Below, piece after piece: positions 19,409 to 28,438 of a stretch of DNA of 34,224 bases (position 1 is the first letter of the stretch; each line of letters begins with the position of its first letter). The translations under genes were made by a program, and so were the position numbers. This DNA is from Gymnopus androsaceus JB14 (lineage: Eukaryota; Basidiomycota; Agaricomycetes; Agaricales; Omphalotaceae), in assembly GCA_009733575.1 (NCBI GenBank), contig ML769921.1, forward strand, positions 1 to 34,224, in the 5' to 3' direction. The notes under the pieces are model-generated. The model saw only the letters and a list, made by a program, of their open reading frames with translations, ran no database searches and was not told the origin of the DNA.

Positions 19409-19507
19409 TCATTGATCACCTCGTACTTGTTTTGTGTGCTTCTGGTATTGTTGTTAAATTTTCACTTCTGTTGAGGTCAGATCTTGTGATCCAGATAACT
19501 ATGGAAT

Positions 19508-19586
19508 GGACTGGTCAAGGAATGAGCCTGGGGCCTCCTGATATCCAGTACTGTGTACAAGTGCTCCACCACTGAGCTACCAGCCC
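19508..19586 (-). pseudogene. tRNA-shaped sequence (tRNA pseudogene or SINE head)
   Basis: The minus strand from 19586 folds as a tRNA. A 7-bp acceptor stem forms between GGGCTGG and CCAGTCC (one G-U). The linker TA is followed by D stem GCTC/GAGC with loop AGTGGTG, and this region carries a perfect A box, TAGCTCAGTGG. The anticodon stem CTTG/CAGG encloses a 17-nt loop, as if it held a short intron. A 5-nt variable loop follows, and T arm CCAGG/CTTGA has loop CTCATTC. The discriminator base would be A. Faults: no U at position 33, one mismatched pair in the T stem, and a B box that departs from GGTTCRANNCC. I therefore read it as decayed: a tRNA pseudogene or the tRNA-derived head of a SINE. 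Confidence 0.6.
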
Positions 19587-19625
19587 AATAACCGCCCCAC
19601 TGGGGCAGTTATTGGGCTGGTAGCT
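19575..19625. repeat. 51-bp near-perfect palindrome (25-bp arms, 1-nt centre)
   Basis: The left arm 19575-19599 and the right arm 19601-19625 are inverted copies with one mismatch. The arms contain the 5' end of the tRNA-shaped sequence (GGGCTGGTAGCT) plus 13 nt upstream of it, so the two tRNA 5' ends face each other head to head. Confidence 0.9.
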
Positions 19626-20392
19626 TTCAAAATGGGTTGAGGGCAGCAATGTCACTCTCAGATTGATTTTTTCCATAAATTTAGTAGTAAACTGAGAGCA
19701 TGCAAGGGACTTGTGAAACTCTTTTATACAAACTGGGTTAGCCTTGGATTTGGGGGGTTTCTTTAGGCACTCTGGGAGAGCCTGTGGTACCCAGGCATCC
19801 TAGATGTCCCAGTCACCCTGTGGATACCTCAGTCTAAACTGTATGTTCCTGGGCATTAGGGAAATTTTCCAGATGCAATGGGGGCATATAATGATTTGGA
19901 CAAGTCCGTGATTTGACTTGATATCCAACAACTTCCAATGCACTTATGCTGTTCATCATGCACAAAAAACAAACACCCCCATAGCTATATAAACTACTGG
20001 CCACAATCTCAATGTTCTAATAATTTGACAAAAAATTGACAAAAGAGGACTCAGCCCCTCTGGCTAAAGCCGCCGCAAATATTTGTCCCACCACCATAAT
20101 AATTATTAATTTGAGTAAACGGTGCCCCTCCGTCCGCCAATTTTGCAGTAAAATTTCCATCCTTACTCAGTGCTTGTTCATAAATGGATCATATTGTCTC
20201 CTTTCTTCCATCCTCATTCACTCTCAAGTGTTACTGCAATTATTTCGCTATGTGTGCCTAAACTTCCTTAACGCAATTCAATAGTTTTGGTCCCATCAGA
20301 CAAGGAGAAGGCAACCCTGTATATTTATGAGTTGATAACCTATTTATTTGCAAATGACTTCTGTTTAGTACTGCCGCGGTGCAGTTCGGTGC

Positions 20393-20418
20393 AGGTTCGG
20401 GCAATTTTTTCCGAACCT
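20393..20418 (+). repeat. 8-bp inverted repeat with T-rich loop
   Basis: AGGTTCGG and CCGAACCT flank GCAATTTTTT. This small hairpin lies in a locally GC-rich patch. It could be a transposon end or chance. Confidence 0.4.
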
Positions 20419-21279
20419 TGAGGACCCTATGATGGATTTATTGTCCCCCGGGGAGCCGCCGGAGCTGACGGCATTGATTTGTCTTTTTTACGACAATCAA
20501 ATCACGTGCAAAGGGCGAAAACTACGCAAGTCTACTACGTATCTCCTGCTTTGCTCCTTGTTATGATTTAGCCCCTTTTCTCATGCAACTTGGTGGCTTG
20601 TATATCTAACCCCGATTTCCATGTTTGTCCCTCAGCTGTTGATCACTCTGCATTCTCATCAGAAGGTACATTTTTCTTGTTTCTCTTGCTTATCTAGCAT
20701 TCTACTTACACTACAATAGTCTTGATGTTTTTGTTACGAGTCTGGAATGAAATGAAGGATTCGTCTTTATGTACTGCACTCGCGCGCTCTCGATTTCCTT
20801 TTTGGTTTCACCCTAACCTTAATGTCACAGAGTCTTGAAATCCCCGCCAAATTGGCTGTGACTGGGCGCTGGTTTTCTGTGACTATGCTGGCGCTTAATT
20901 TTATCCATTGTTCTCTCATTGCCTCTGATTCACCGCCTCCGATCCACCCTTGTTCTCATTATCTGCTCAGACCTTTTACCTCTGAAATCCGTCACATCTC
21001 TCCTCCTTTTTCTTCTCAATCCCTGCCGCAATGATATCTTGGAATAGTTGGTTATTGCAGGATTTAGATTGGACTGGAGTAGTAGCTCGAACTACTATGT
21101 TTTAAATGCATGCAGTACGTCCACTACATTGTGCTTATTGTTTACTTTATATTTAACTTTTTTCACTTTAGGTCTCTTGTCTACAGTGTGAAGTAGATGG
21201 CTCTACAGTCCCGCAAAACTTTCTGTTCTTTTTCACAAATCTTGCCCTGGCGGAGTCATTTTTGTCACTGCTTTTAAAT

Positions 21280-22180
21280 GTCTGGACATACTTCCCAGCT
21301 CCCTCCACACAATCTTGCACGCTTAGCCCTTCAATCAAGCAGCACTCTACGTGACCAGGGGATACCTTCTTTTCGATTGGGTAATTCGCCATTTACCTGG
21401 CTCTGTTTCATGTTTATCCCATTTCTCCGATCTCTCTCTCCATCCAGTCCATTACCTCCCTGTCACAATCAGTGCTTGCGAGCTGCCTACAAATCCTCCG
21501 CCACGAGGTTTCATTATCACCGACTCCACCTGCTAAACAATCATCTCGAACCGTCCTCGGATGGTTCACTTAGCTTTCCAACAGTACATTTGCGAGATTA
21601 CCTCATCTGGACTACTAATTCCCACCATGCAGACTCCCTCACATGTCTTTGCGGCTCTCTGACACCCACCGCATTTCGTGCTTCCCTAGGAAAGTCTTCC
21701 CTGGAAATTCGCGACCCCAGGAGAGATTACATGTGTTGACTGTGTGGCATCTACTTGGAAACACCTGAACATATGCTTCCACAGTGCAACGAAAGCCGAA
21801 CATTAAATGACACTCGTACTTTATTCCTGGAGAAGGTCATGACGGCTGACACCAAGATTTCAGTGCCCACTGTAATTTTTGTCAACGATGCTTTTAGCTT
21901 GTTACGGCAATGTATTCAAAGCTGGAGCTCACGGCGAAGTTTGTCCATGAAATTCTAGAGCTGTGGCCGAGCTTGCGAGATATTCATGTTAGGACGGATA
22001 GTTCGGAGGGGGAAAGTAGTGTTCTGTCTCTGCATCCGGCCTGTCGCCTACCCGTTCCTGTGAGTTCGCTGCTGGGTTCTCAGACTTGTGCTGGTGTATG
22101 ATGCTGGCAGTTACCTGTATGGTACCTCTCTCGGGTTCAACATCCCGGGATCACGCTGTGTAATCTATCTATCTATTGTA
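21280..22180 (+). mobile_element. decayed LINE remnant, 3' ORF end and ATCT tail
   Basis: The zinc motif C-x2-C-x7-H-x4-C is legible at about 21733-21790: Cys-stop-Leu-Cys-Gly followed by LETPEHMLPQC. The second motif residue is a TGA where the other LINE copy has an Arg codon. About 60 further residues follow, then a frame change to FVHEILELWP (about 21942-21972), as in LINE C-termini. Upstream (21280-21720) the coding signal is broken by stops in every frame. An (ATCT)n tail at 22163-22177 after TGTGTA mirrors the CCTT tail of the LINE at 13.1-13.8 kb. It is non-functional. Confidence 0.55.
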
Positions 22181-22282
22181 TCTGAATAGACATTGCAATG
22201 GCCCACACCCATATGTTAGTCTTTCTGCTTGATTTCGCAATAGAACAGTTCAAAATCATAACTTTTTCAGCTGCAAGATATT

Positions 22283-23449
22283 CTACGCATTGCTAATTGC
22301 CAACTTCTTCATCTTTTTCCTTGCATCCTCCTCATCTTCTTCAAACCTCTCCCTTTTCTTGAGTGAAACCTGGCCCTTTCCGCTACTCTGGTTGTGGCGT
22401 ATGGCTTTTGTTTTGAGCCACTTCTGTGTATTCAGTCTCCCAGTAACTTTCTATGGTGTAATACATCCTTGAGGTTTGACTTACTTGAGTATGCATTGCA
22501 TCTAGTAGGGTAATCGTTCGAAGCAGCACCGTTGCTTTTAGGTTCTCTGCTTTACCAACAATGATCATGCAGAACCCAATGTCCACGATATCTCTGACAT
22601 GAAACCTTCAAGGACCGATTTGCACTACCCCGGTGTTGGTATTAGTTTCGTTCGCTACGGTTGATCTTGTGCTTCACCTTTTCTTCCCTTCATCGTTTAT
22701 CCGCTCCTCCCCATACATCACCTCATTTTCCTCGCCATATACAAATTTGGGGTCAAATGCGTTCACATTGGCAATGTAATTGTTGTGGTCTATTTCTGGT
22801 GGGACTTCTGCAGGTTGCATCGACAGTGCCTCTGCCCTTGGTGTAAAGATTCTGTTGCTGGCTTCAATGACTGCCTGTCCTTCCGAGCTCCTCATTTCCA
22901 GTATACGAAGCCCTTTCACATTCCTGGCAAAGAGAGCATACACGTCAAGGATTCCGTCCATGTCTTTGGCAAAGTTGTCGGTTCCTAGTCCACCGATAAC
23001 AATACTTTGTTTCATGTGTTGTTTTTTTTTAATGTCTTCACTGTAGGAGATTCAGTATGGTCCATGTATCACATTTAATTGTTCTCTTACCTGTTTCCTT
23101 TGAATGGCGGCAATCTTGTCTCTTCTACTACACCTTGGACGTGCAAGATCACTTCAATAAGTTCTTCTCCTTCACCTTTATGCACCATGCGCCATGCTGG
23201 CGGTTCTTGTGTTCTGATAATTTCTACTGTTTCTTGCCAGCCAACTTTCTGTTGATCTTCATCAGTGTACAATCGCTCTCTCTGCAAGTTTCATACCTGG
23301 AGGAATTTGCTTATGTGGATGTAGCCCTCATGGTTTAATCTGTCTTGACGACACTTCTCAAGAGCCTCCTCTGTATAAAGGTCAGTTTTGTCCCCTCTTG
23401 CATTTACAATTGTCCTACCAGCTTCTTTGGAATCGTAGTCTTTGTCCAT
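22283..23449 (-). pseudogene. four-exon gene of unknown family with two in-frame TGA codons, 355 codons
   Basis: Exons on minus: 23449-23297 (ATG), 23281-23091, 23040-22485, 22450-22283 (TAG). All phases agree and the total is 1068 nt. Readable segments: EALEKCRQDRLNHEGYIHIS, then VGWQETVEIIRTQEPPAWRM, KQSIVIGGLGTDNFAKDMDG, EERINDEGKKR, FHVRDIVDIGFCMIIVG, KATVLLRTITLLD, and a basic-acidic tail VSLKKRERFEEDEEDARKKM. Two TGA codons (22676-22674 and 22610-22608) interrupt exon 3 between EGKKR and RFHVRD. I recall similar FRVGDIVE...LRSITLLD proteins as multicopy, uncharacterised proteins of mushroom genomes, but this is unverified and no function is known. Further 5' exons upstream of 23449 are possible. 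It is divergent from the gene starting at 24064, and the two may belong to one mobile unit. Confidence 0.65.
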
Positions 23450-24063
23450 TTCACATCAGGCACCTTGGAAGTATGAGTGGATTTTTACTGCTGGCTTTTT
23501 TCAATACGCTTATCTTTTTTTCCACAAGTTGTACTTTGTGCATGTACTTCGCTTTACGTCTCCCTGTCATCCTGCTTGGTGTCAATGTTCATATCTTTTA
23601 AATTAAATTTCCTTGGCATTCTTTTTTTCGAGAAGTGCAAACCAAGCATAGTAGTTTTTGGTCCTCCGAGGATTTGTTGCTGTCTGTCTACAAGCTGGGA
23701 TTCTCATTGTCATTTCTTGACATCTTCTTGACCTGCTACGTCGTTTTATCTATCCTTTTTAGTGGGCAGAGCTGCACCTCGACTCTGGTTCTTTTTTTTT
23801 TCATATTAATATCAGTGTGTTGCAGATTTTTTGTCTCGCCTCTTCCTTTCCTTCACTTACTTGCTCAGTATCTTCATCGTATCTCTGCTCTTCCCAATGT
23901 AACATTTTACCCTGTTTTCTGCTTTTTGTTCAGTCTAACTCTTGTGTCTTAGGCATTGATCTCCAAGAGAATGACGACCAACTTCACGTTTGCTTCACTC
24001 TGAGATGTTGTATGTATTTTTCCCCCTTTTTTACAGTCTTTCAATGTTCATATCACTTCCAGG
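23450..24063. other. T-rich spacer between divergent unrecognised genes
   Basis: About 600 bp, strongly T-rich on the plus strand. It probably holds the promoters of both flanking genes and perhaps unrecognised 5' exons of the minus-strand one. Open frames on plus here are low-complexity Ser/Phe/Leu readings of T-rich DNA and are not supported. Confidence 0.4.
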
Positions 24064-26149
24064 ATGGAACTTCCTTCTGCTACATCCTCTTCAAAAAATT
24101 CATCTGCTCTGCCTTTGACGGATGACAATGGCTATGAGCTTGATGATTTCGTGGTTTCCAATAATGAGGCTCCTTTGGGCACGTCCCCTCCAGCTCTTCC
24201 AGATGATCCTTCAGCTGCTGCTGCTGCTGAACCAGTGTCTCCAATTGCTTGGTCTGCCTCACCGCCGCCTCACTCAAGGTCAACTCTTCTGTACATGTTT
24301 TTTCGTTTGCATTGTATACTGCTTTCTAACATCTCCATGTCGCAGTGCTGAACGTAATGGTTCAAACTTTCTTGCTAAACCTAGTTCCCCCTCGTACGTT
24401 CTTACATTTTTATCTTTAATCCAGTTTTTTTTCTCATTTCATTGCATCTGTAGGTGAACACAATGGTTTCTCCTTCCAAAAAACGACCCTCTGCCCGTAG
24501 AGTTGTTCAGTCTCCACCTCCAAGATCTTCGACTCCAATGTAAAGTTATCTTATTTTGGATTATATTGTGGTTTTAACTTTTGTATTTCTCTCTAGTGAT
24601 CTTGAAGATTCGGATGACTCGGCTCAGCTTGTCACAGTGTCTCCTTCCAAGCATACTCGCCAGCCTCCTATTGGGCAAGAATTGCCTTCTTCACCTTCTA
24701 AACAGGCATGCCAGGAAATTTCTCCTGCACACATGTCTATGCCTCCTGAATCACCCTCATTCGTGGTTGTTAATGGCGTGAAATATTATGCAGAAGTTCC
24801 CTCTCCTCGTTTTTCCAATGTATCAACTCAGCGTGATATTTACCACAGCTCTTCTGTCAGCCTTTCTCCTTCAGCAGTCTCCCCTGTCTCTTCTTCCCGT
24901 CCTCTACATCATGAGCCTTTTTTGTGCTCACAATCCTCTTCTTTCGAATTACCAGAGGTTGGTGATATTTTGAAGGAATCCAAGCAGTCCGCTTCCTCCT
25001 TCACCTCTCCTAGCAAGAATAACCCTCCTCCTAATACTCCACTCTCTACCCCTTTCCCTGTTTCATTGAGAAGACCTCAGCCTTCTCTGAAAAACTCAAA
25101 ACCTTCTCAATCTGGTCATCAGTCCCGTTTGGACGCCATCAAGCTTGCTATGAATAGTCCTTCTGATAAAAAGCTTCTGCCCAGTGCTTCAGATAGATTG
25201 GTCTCAGCTTCTGCAGCTGCTTCTTCCATGTCTCCTCCCCAGTACGTCTTTTTTGACCATTCTCTTACTTTTGTTTATTCATGCTATTACTCTATATGTA
25301 GCACACACTGTAGTCCTTCGGGAATCCGCAGATCCTGCCTCTTTGGGAGATTGTGGGTGTCTGAAAGCTGAATTTATTGATGTACGATTGCGTTCTTTTT
25401 ATGGAGCTGTACACAACCTGCTGCACGTTGGTCTTTTCCCTCCTCTAGTTTGGTGTTATATCTCACTGAATCTCTTTTCCTTCTTATTAGCATGGTTCGT
25501 GTAAAGCCTTTGTCTGATGATGCCCCTTGTGATGATTTTGACTTCCTCACTTTTGCTGAGGCTTATGATTCCCTTTCAGACCAAGAAAAAAGGTTTGTAT
25601 TTTTTGATTTTTGGAATCTTTTTTGTTCTTAACGTAGTTTTTTTAGGTCCTTTTTTGCTTGCGTGAATTTCGTCAATTGGGGGGTTTTCATCAATCCATC
25701 CAGAGCCAACTACACTCTTTCTTCCTGCCCTGTATCCACTCGTAACTCTGAGGGCAAGACCAAGTTCGTTCTTTCAGAGGACAATTCCTTCAACTGTGTT
25801 TTCTTGACCTCTGGTCATGTTGTGGAATCATATATGGTGTCACCAAAAACGTTTCCTCAGTGTGACAAGCCTCCTCGTGTGGTTAGAGGAGTTCGTGTTC
25901 ATACCCTCTCTCAGGAGTCACAAACTCTCTTCTCGTCATTTGGTTACCTCTGTAACCTTTCTACATTTGGTTGTCAAGCAACAGCGGGGATTTTGGATTT
26001 TCGTATGATACAGCGCTTTGATGTCAATCCTGATGATCCCAACAATTTCACTCCTTCTATCCCAAGTACGTTGCAGTCATTTATATATTTTCTTTCTCGA
26101 TTTTCTGACTTTTTTTTAGTTTGCCCCATGTAGCAGCTGCTCTGCTATG
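24064..26149 (+). pseudogene. multi-exon Ser/Pro-rich gene of unknown family, cut at its 3' end by an LTR
   Basis: Likely exons: 24064-24278, 24346-24393, 24454-24539, 24597-25241, 25302-25452, 25491-25592, 25647-26065, 26134-26149 (then LTR). The N-terminal about 300 residues are low-complexity Ser/Pro with short basic runs (SPSKKRPSARR) and are probably disordered. The C-terminal part is ordered and Cys-containing: GDCGCLKAEFIDVRLRSFYG, then DDFDFLTFAEAYDSLSDQEK, SFFACVNFVNWGVFINPSRA and ILDFRMIQRFDVNPDDPNNF. Exon phases match except at the 2/3 and 4/5 junctions, where a TGA and a TAG would appear; these are either indels or wrong junctions. The frame would continue past 26149, but sequence there looks like an LTR. 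I recall similar proteins as multicopy in mushroom genomes, but no function can be given. Confidence 0.6.
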
Positions 26150-26447
26150 TGTCGTACACTATCATTCAGTTACAGTCCTTTTCTGTCGGACTCTTACTTT
26201 TACCCTTCCCCAAATACATTCATTTATTTTACAGTATCGTACGAGCGCCTTTATTCGATTAAATACCCTACTCTACTATTTAAGCACCTACTTGTATGTA
26301 GAATAGGGCAACTTTCCTTAAAATACACTACCTACTCTTGTCACTCGAGACCGACTCAGCTTAAGCACTTGGTGAAAAGCTTACCTTTCCTCTTTTTTGC
26401 TCATGCGCTTCGTCACTCCAACATCAACGCATTGCATATTTTTGACA
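26150..26447 (+). repeat. probable 5' LTR, about 298 bp
   Basis: It begins TGTC and ends GACA, giving 4-bp inverted termini of TG...CA type. It stands between the broken host exon and the element leader. It contains a TATTTAAG box, and CACTC/TCACTCC patches are present towards its 3' end. The boundary is inferred, because the 3' LTR is not available for comparison. A leader of 167 nt (26448-26614) should contain the primer-binding site; I could not assign the tRNA. Confidence 0.45.
26277..26284 (+). promoter_or_regulatory. TATA-like box in the putative LTR
   Basis: TATTTAAG lies about 127 bp into the putative LTR, a suitable place for the U3 promoter. The prediction rests on sequence resemblance only. 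Confidence 0.3.
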
Positions 26448-26614
26448 AGTAAACCCCTGGTGTATTGGCCACCTCACGGAATCCCTCAAGTCTGATCAAC
26501 TTCAAGTCCTCCTTTGGTGTCCCCATATCTCTAAGGTTTGCTTTTCATTGAGCTTATAACTGATTATTTGGTTTCAGAAAATTTTGGTTTGTATTTTGAA
26601 TTTTATTTTTCAAA

Positions 26615-28417
26615 ATGTCTAGTACTACCGGGAATAACTCTGGTGAGAGCTCGCGCAAGCCCATGGCATCAGGTAAGGATCTCCCTCCTCATCTTATGTC
26701 CGGTCTCTCGGAGACGGATTATTTAGGGTCAGAGGACCAGTTACCGCAAACCCTGCAGGGGCGAGGCGTTCCGAGCGATGCTCGAGGCCCTTTTAAGGGT
26801 ATTACTCCAAATGATGGAGTTGAGATCTATCCGTTGAAGCCGGCAACTTGGTCTGACAAAAGCAATGGCTCATCGGACTTCCCTGAAGCTGACGAGCACG
26901 GTCAGGGTGTGCCAGGACAGAAGGTCGCTCCTTTGTCCTTGGGAAATTATGGTTATGTCACTGATAAATTATTAAATAAAAATCTTGGTTCGGTTACCTT
27001 CACGCATGAACAACTAGCTGCAATACAGCAAGCTGAGGATAGCCTCACACCCTTGCAACGCCGTCAGATTGAGTCTCGACAGGTTTCAGTTCAACCAATT
27101 AGGCCTCTGAGTAGAGAATCTATTGATGAAGGACCATCAACAGGCAAGGGTAAATCAATTGACACTCAAAATTGGGGTGCCATTGACTTGGATGATGATG
27201 AGCAGAATATTGAAGTTCAGAAACAAATTCTTGAGAGCTTTAATCTAAAGAAACGAGAAGGTCGAGACCTTTGGCGAAATTTCCTTAATTGGATGGATAG
27301 TGAAGATCAAAAGGTTTCTAATATGAAAATAGCTGAAACCAATGATATTCCCGCTCGGAAACAGCCACAAGTAAAAATCGAGGATGTTCTGGAGGAGCCG
27401 TTCTTAAATTCAAGGCATCGCGACCCTTCAGAAAATATGTCGGGTACAATAGCAGACCGAATTGTTAACTTGGCGAATAAATCAAGGGTCAATCGTTCTG
27501 CTTCTGCAGTACCAATGGAGATGCGTGCGGATCGGCCCAGTGACTATCTTGTCAGGGACAGTAGACTCGGAAAGACATTACTTGGCCTACGTGAGCTTAG
27601 CCAAAATTGTCAATTAACTGCTGAGCCATTGGAAATGCAACTTGGGAAAAAAATGAATATTAAGCCAATTGCTCCCAATGAGTACAACGGTTCCGTTAAT
27701 GCAGAGGAATTCATGCGGTTTGTGAGGCAGACTACTCGTTATATTGAAGACGGGAATGTACCTGTGCATCGAGAGGTTGATATCATGTCGCGTTACTTGA
27801 CTGGAAAGGCATATAAATTTTACGAACGTACTTGCGGTGACAATCCTGACAATTGGACATTGGATCGATTCTTTATTAAATTGTATGATCATATTTTTCC
27901 GCTGAGTTTCCGTACCAATCAGCGCCGTAAGCTCAGGCAATGCAGTCAAGGGAAGCACAAAGTTTTGGATTATGTTGGATATTTTGAAGACCTTTGTGAT
28001 ACCATTGGAATGATTGACCCTCAAGAAAAGGTTTCATTGCTTTGGGATGGTTTCAATAATTATATTACAAGTGGATTATACAATCGGAATCTGCACCCTG
28101 AAAGGTCAACATTCGAAGATGTAGTTGAGAATGCTGAAATTCTGGAATTAATTGAGGAAGAAAAGCGCAATGGCTCCGGCAATGGTTATGGCACTTCGTA
28201 TAAAAACTTTAAGGGCTCATCTGGATATAATACCAGTTACGGAGGGCGTTCTGGAGGGCGTAACAGCACTCAGAAACATGACAATAATTGGAATAATGCC
28301 TCCGGGAGTACTCCTGTCAGTGCTAGTACTTCAGGAAATCGGAGTCAGCAGACCAGATCAACGACCCCTCAGTCTGGACATCAGAATTCATCTGAGAGCT
28401 CTAAAAAGGTACAATGA
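26615..28417 (+). CDS. gag: Gag of the Ty3/gypsy element, 600 codons to an in-frame TGA
   Basis: ATG 26615 to TGA 28415-28417. The N-terminal about 330 residues are hydrophilic and unassigned. Residues about 345-510 carry the retrotransposon capsid pattern: PNEYNGSVNAEEFMRFVRQT, DRFFIKLYDHIFPLSFRTNQ, RRKLRQCSQGKHKVLDYVGY and FEDLCDTIG. A Gly/Ser/Asn-rich stretch follows. The zinc knuckle that normally ends Gag lies after the TGA in the same frame (28466-28507), so the Gag frame here is cut short just before its nucleocapsid motif. The stop is either a CGA-to-TGA type mutation or a readthrough signal separating Gag from Gag-Pol. The downstream frame is open from 28418. Confidence 0.85.
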   Translation: MSSTTGNNSGESSRKPMASGKDLPPHLMSGLSETDYLGSEDQLPQTLQGRGVPSDARGPFKGITPNDGVEIYPLKPATWSDKSNGSSDFPEADEHGQGVPGQKVAPLSLGNYGYVTDKLLNKNLGSVTFTHEQLAAIQQAEDSLTPLQRRQIESRQVSVQPIRPLSRESIDEGPSTGKGKSIDTQNWGAIDLDDDEQNIEVQKQILESFNLKKREGRDLWRNFLNWMDSEDQKVSNMKIAETNDIPARKQPQVKIEDVLEEPFLNSRHRDPSENMSGTIADRIVNLANKSRVNRSASAVPMEMRADRPSDYLVRDSRLGKTLLGLRELSQNCQLTAEPLEMQLGKKMNIKPIAPNEYNGSVNAEEFMRFVRQTTRYIEDGNVPVHREVDIMSRYLTGKAYKFYERTCGDNPDNWTLDRFFIKLYDHIFPLSFRTNQRRKLRQCSQGKHKVLDYVGYFEDLCDTIGMIDPQEKVSLLWDGFNNYITSGLYNRNLHPERSTFEDVVENAEILELIEEEKRNGSGNGYGTSYKNFKGSSGYNTSYGGRSGGRNSTQKHDNNWNNASGSTPVSASTSGNRSQQTRSTTPQSGHQNSSESSKKVQ

Positions 28418-28438
28418 AATAAGTTTTCTAAGCCTGAA

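Larger units (their letters stand above)
19260..21279. other. 2-kb gene-free stretch after TPR-CHAT with small repeats
   Basis: It contains a T run and an AT-rich 3' flank, a duplicated 15-mer, the tRNA-shaped sequence and palindrome, and a short hairpin near 20400. Open frames at 20036-20284 and 20822-21034 have no family features. The sequence from about 20380 changes character (GC-rich TGCCGCGGTGCAG) and may be the edge of an unidentified element. Confidence 0.4.

Noticed and set aside
20036..21034. Small plus-strand open frames of 60-80 codons
   Set aside because: Ordinary composition, no motifs, no splice context.
24080..24283. Minus-strand Gln-rich open frame
   Set aside because: It is the antisense of the Ser/Ala codon runs of the plus-strand gene.
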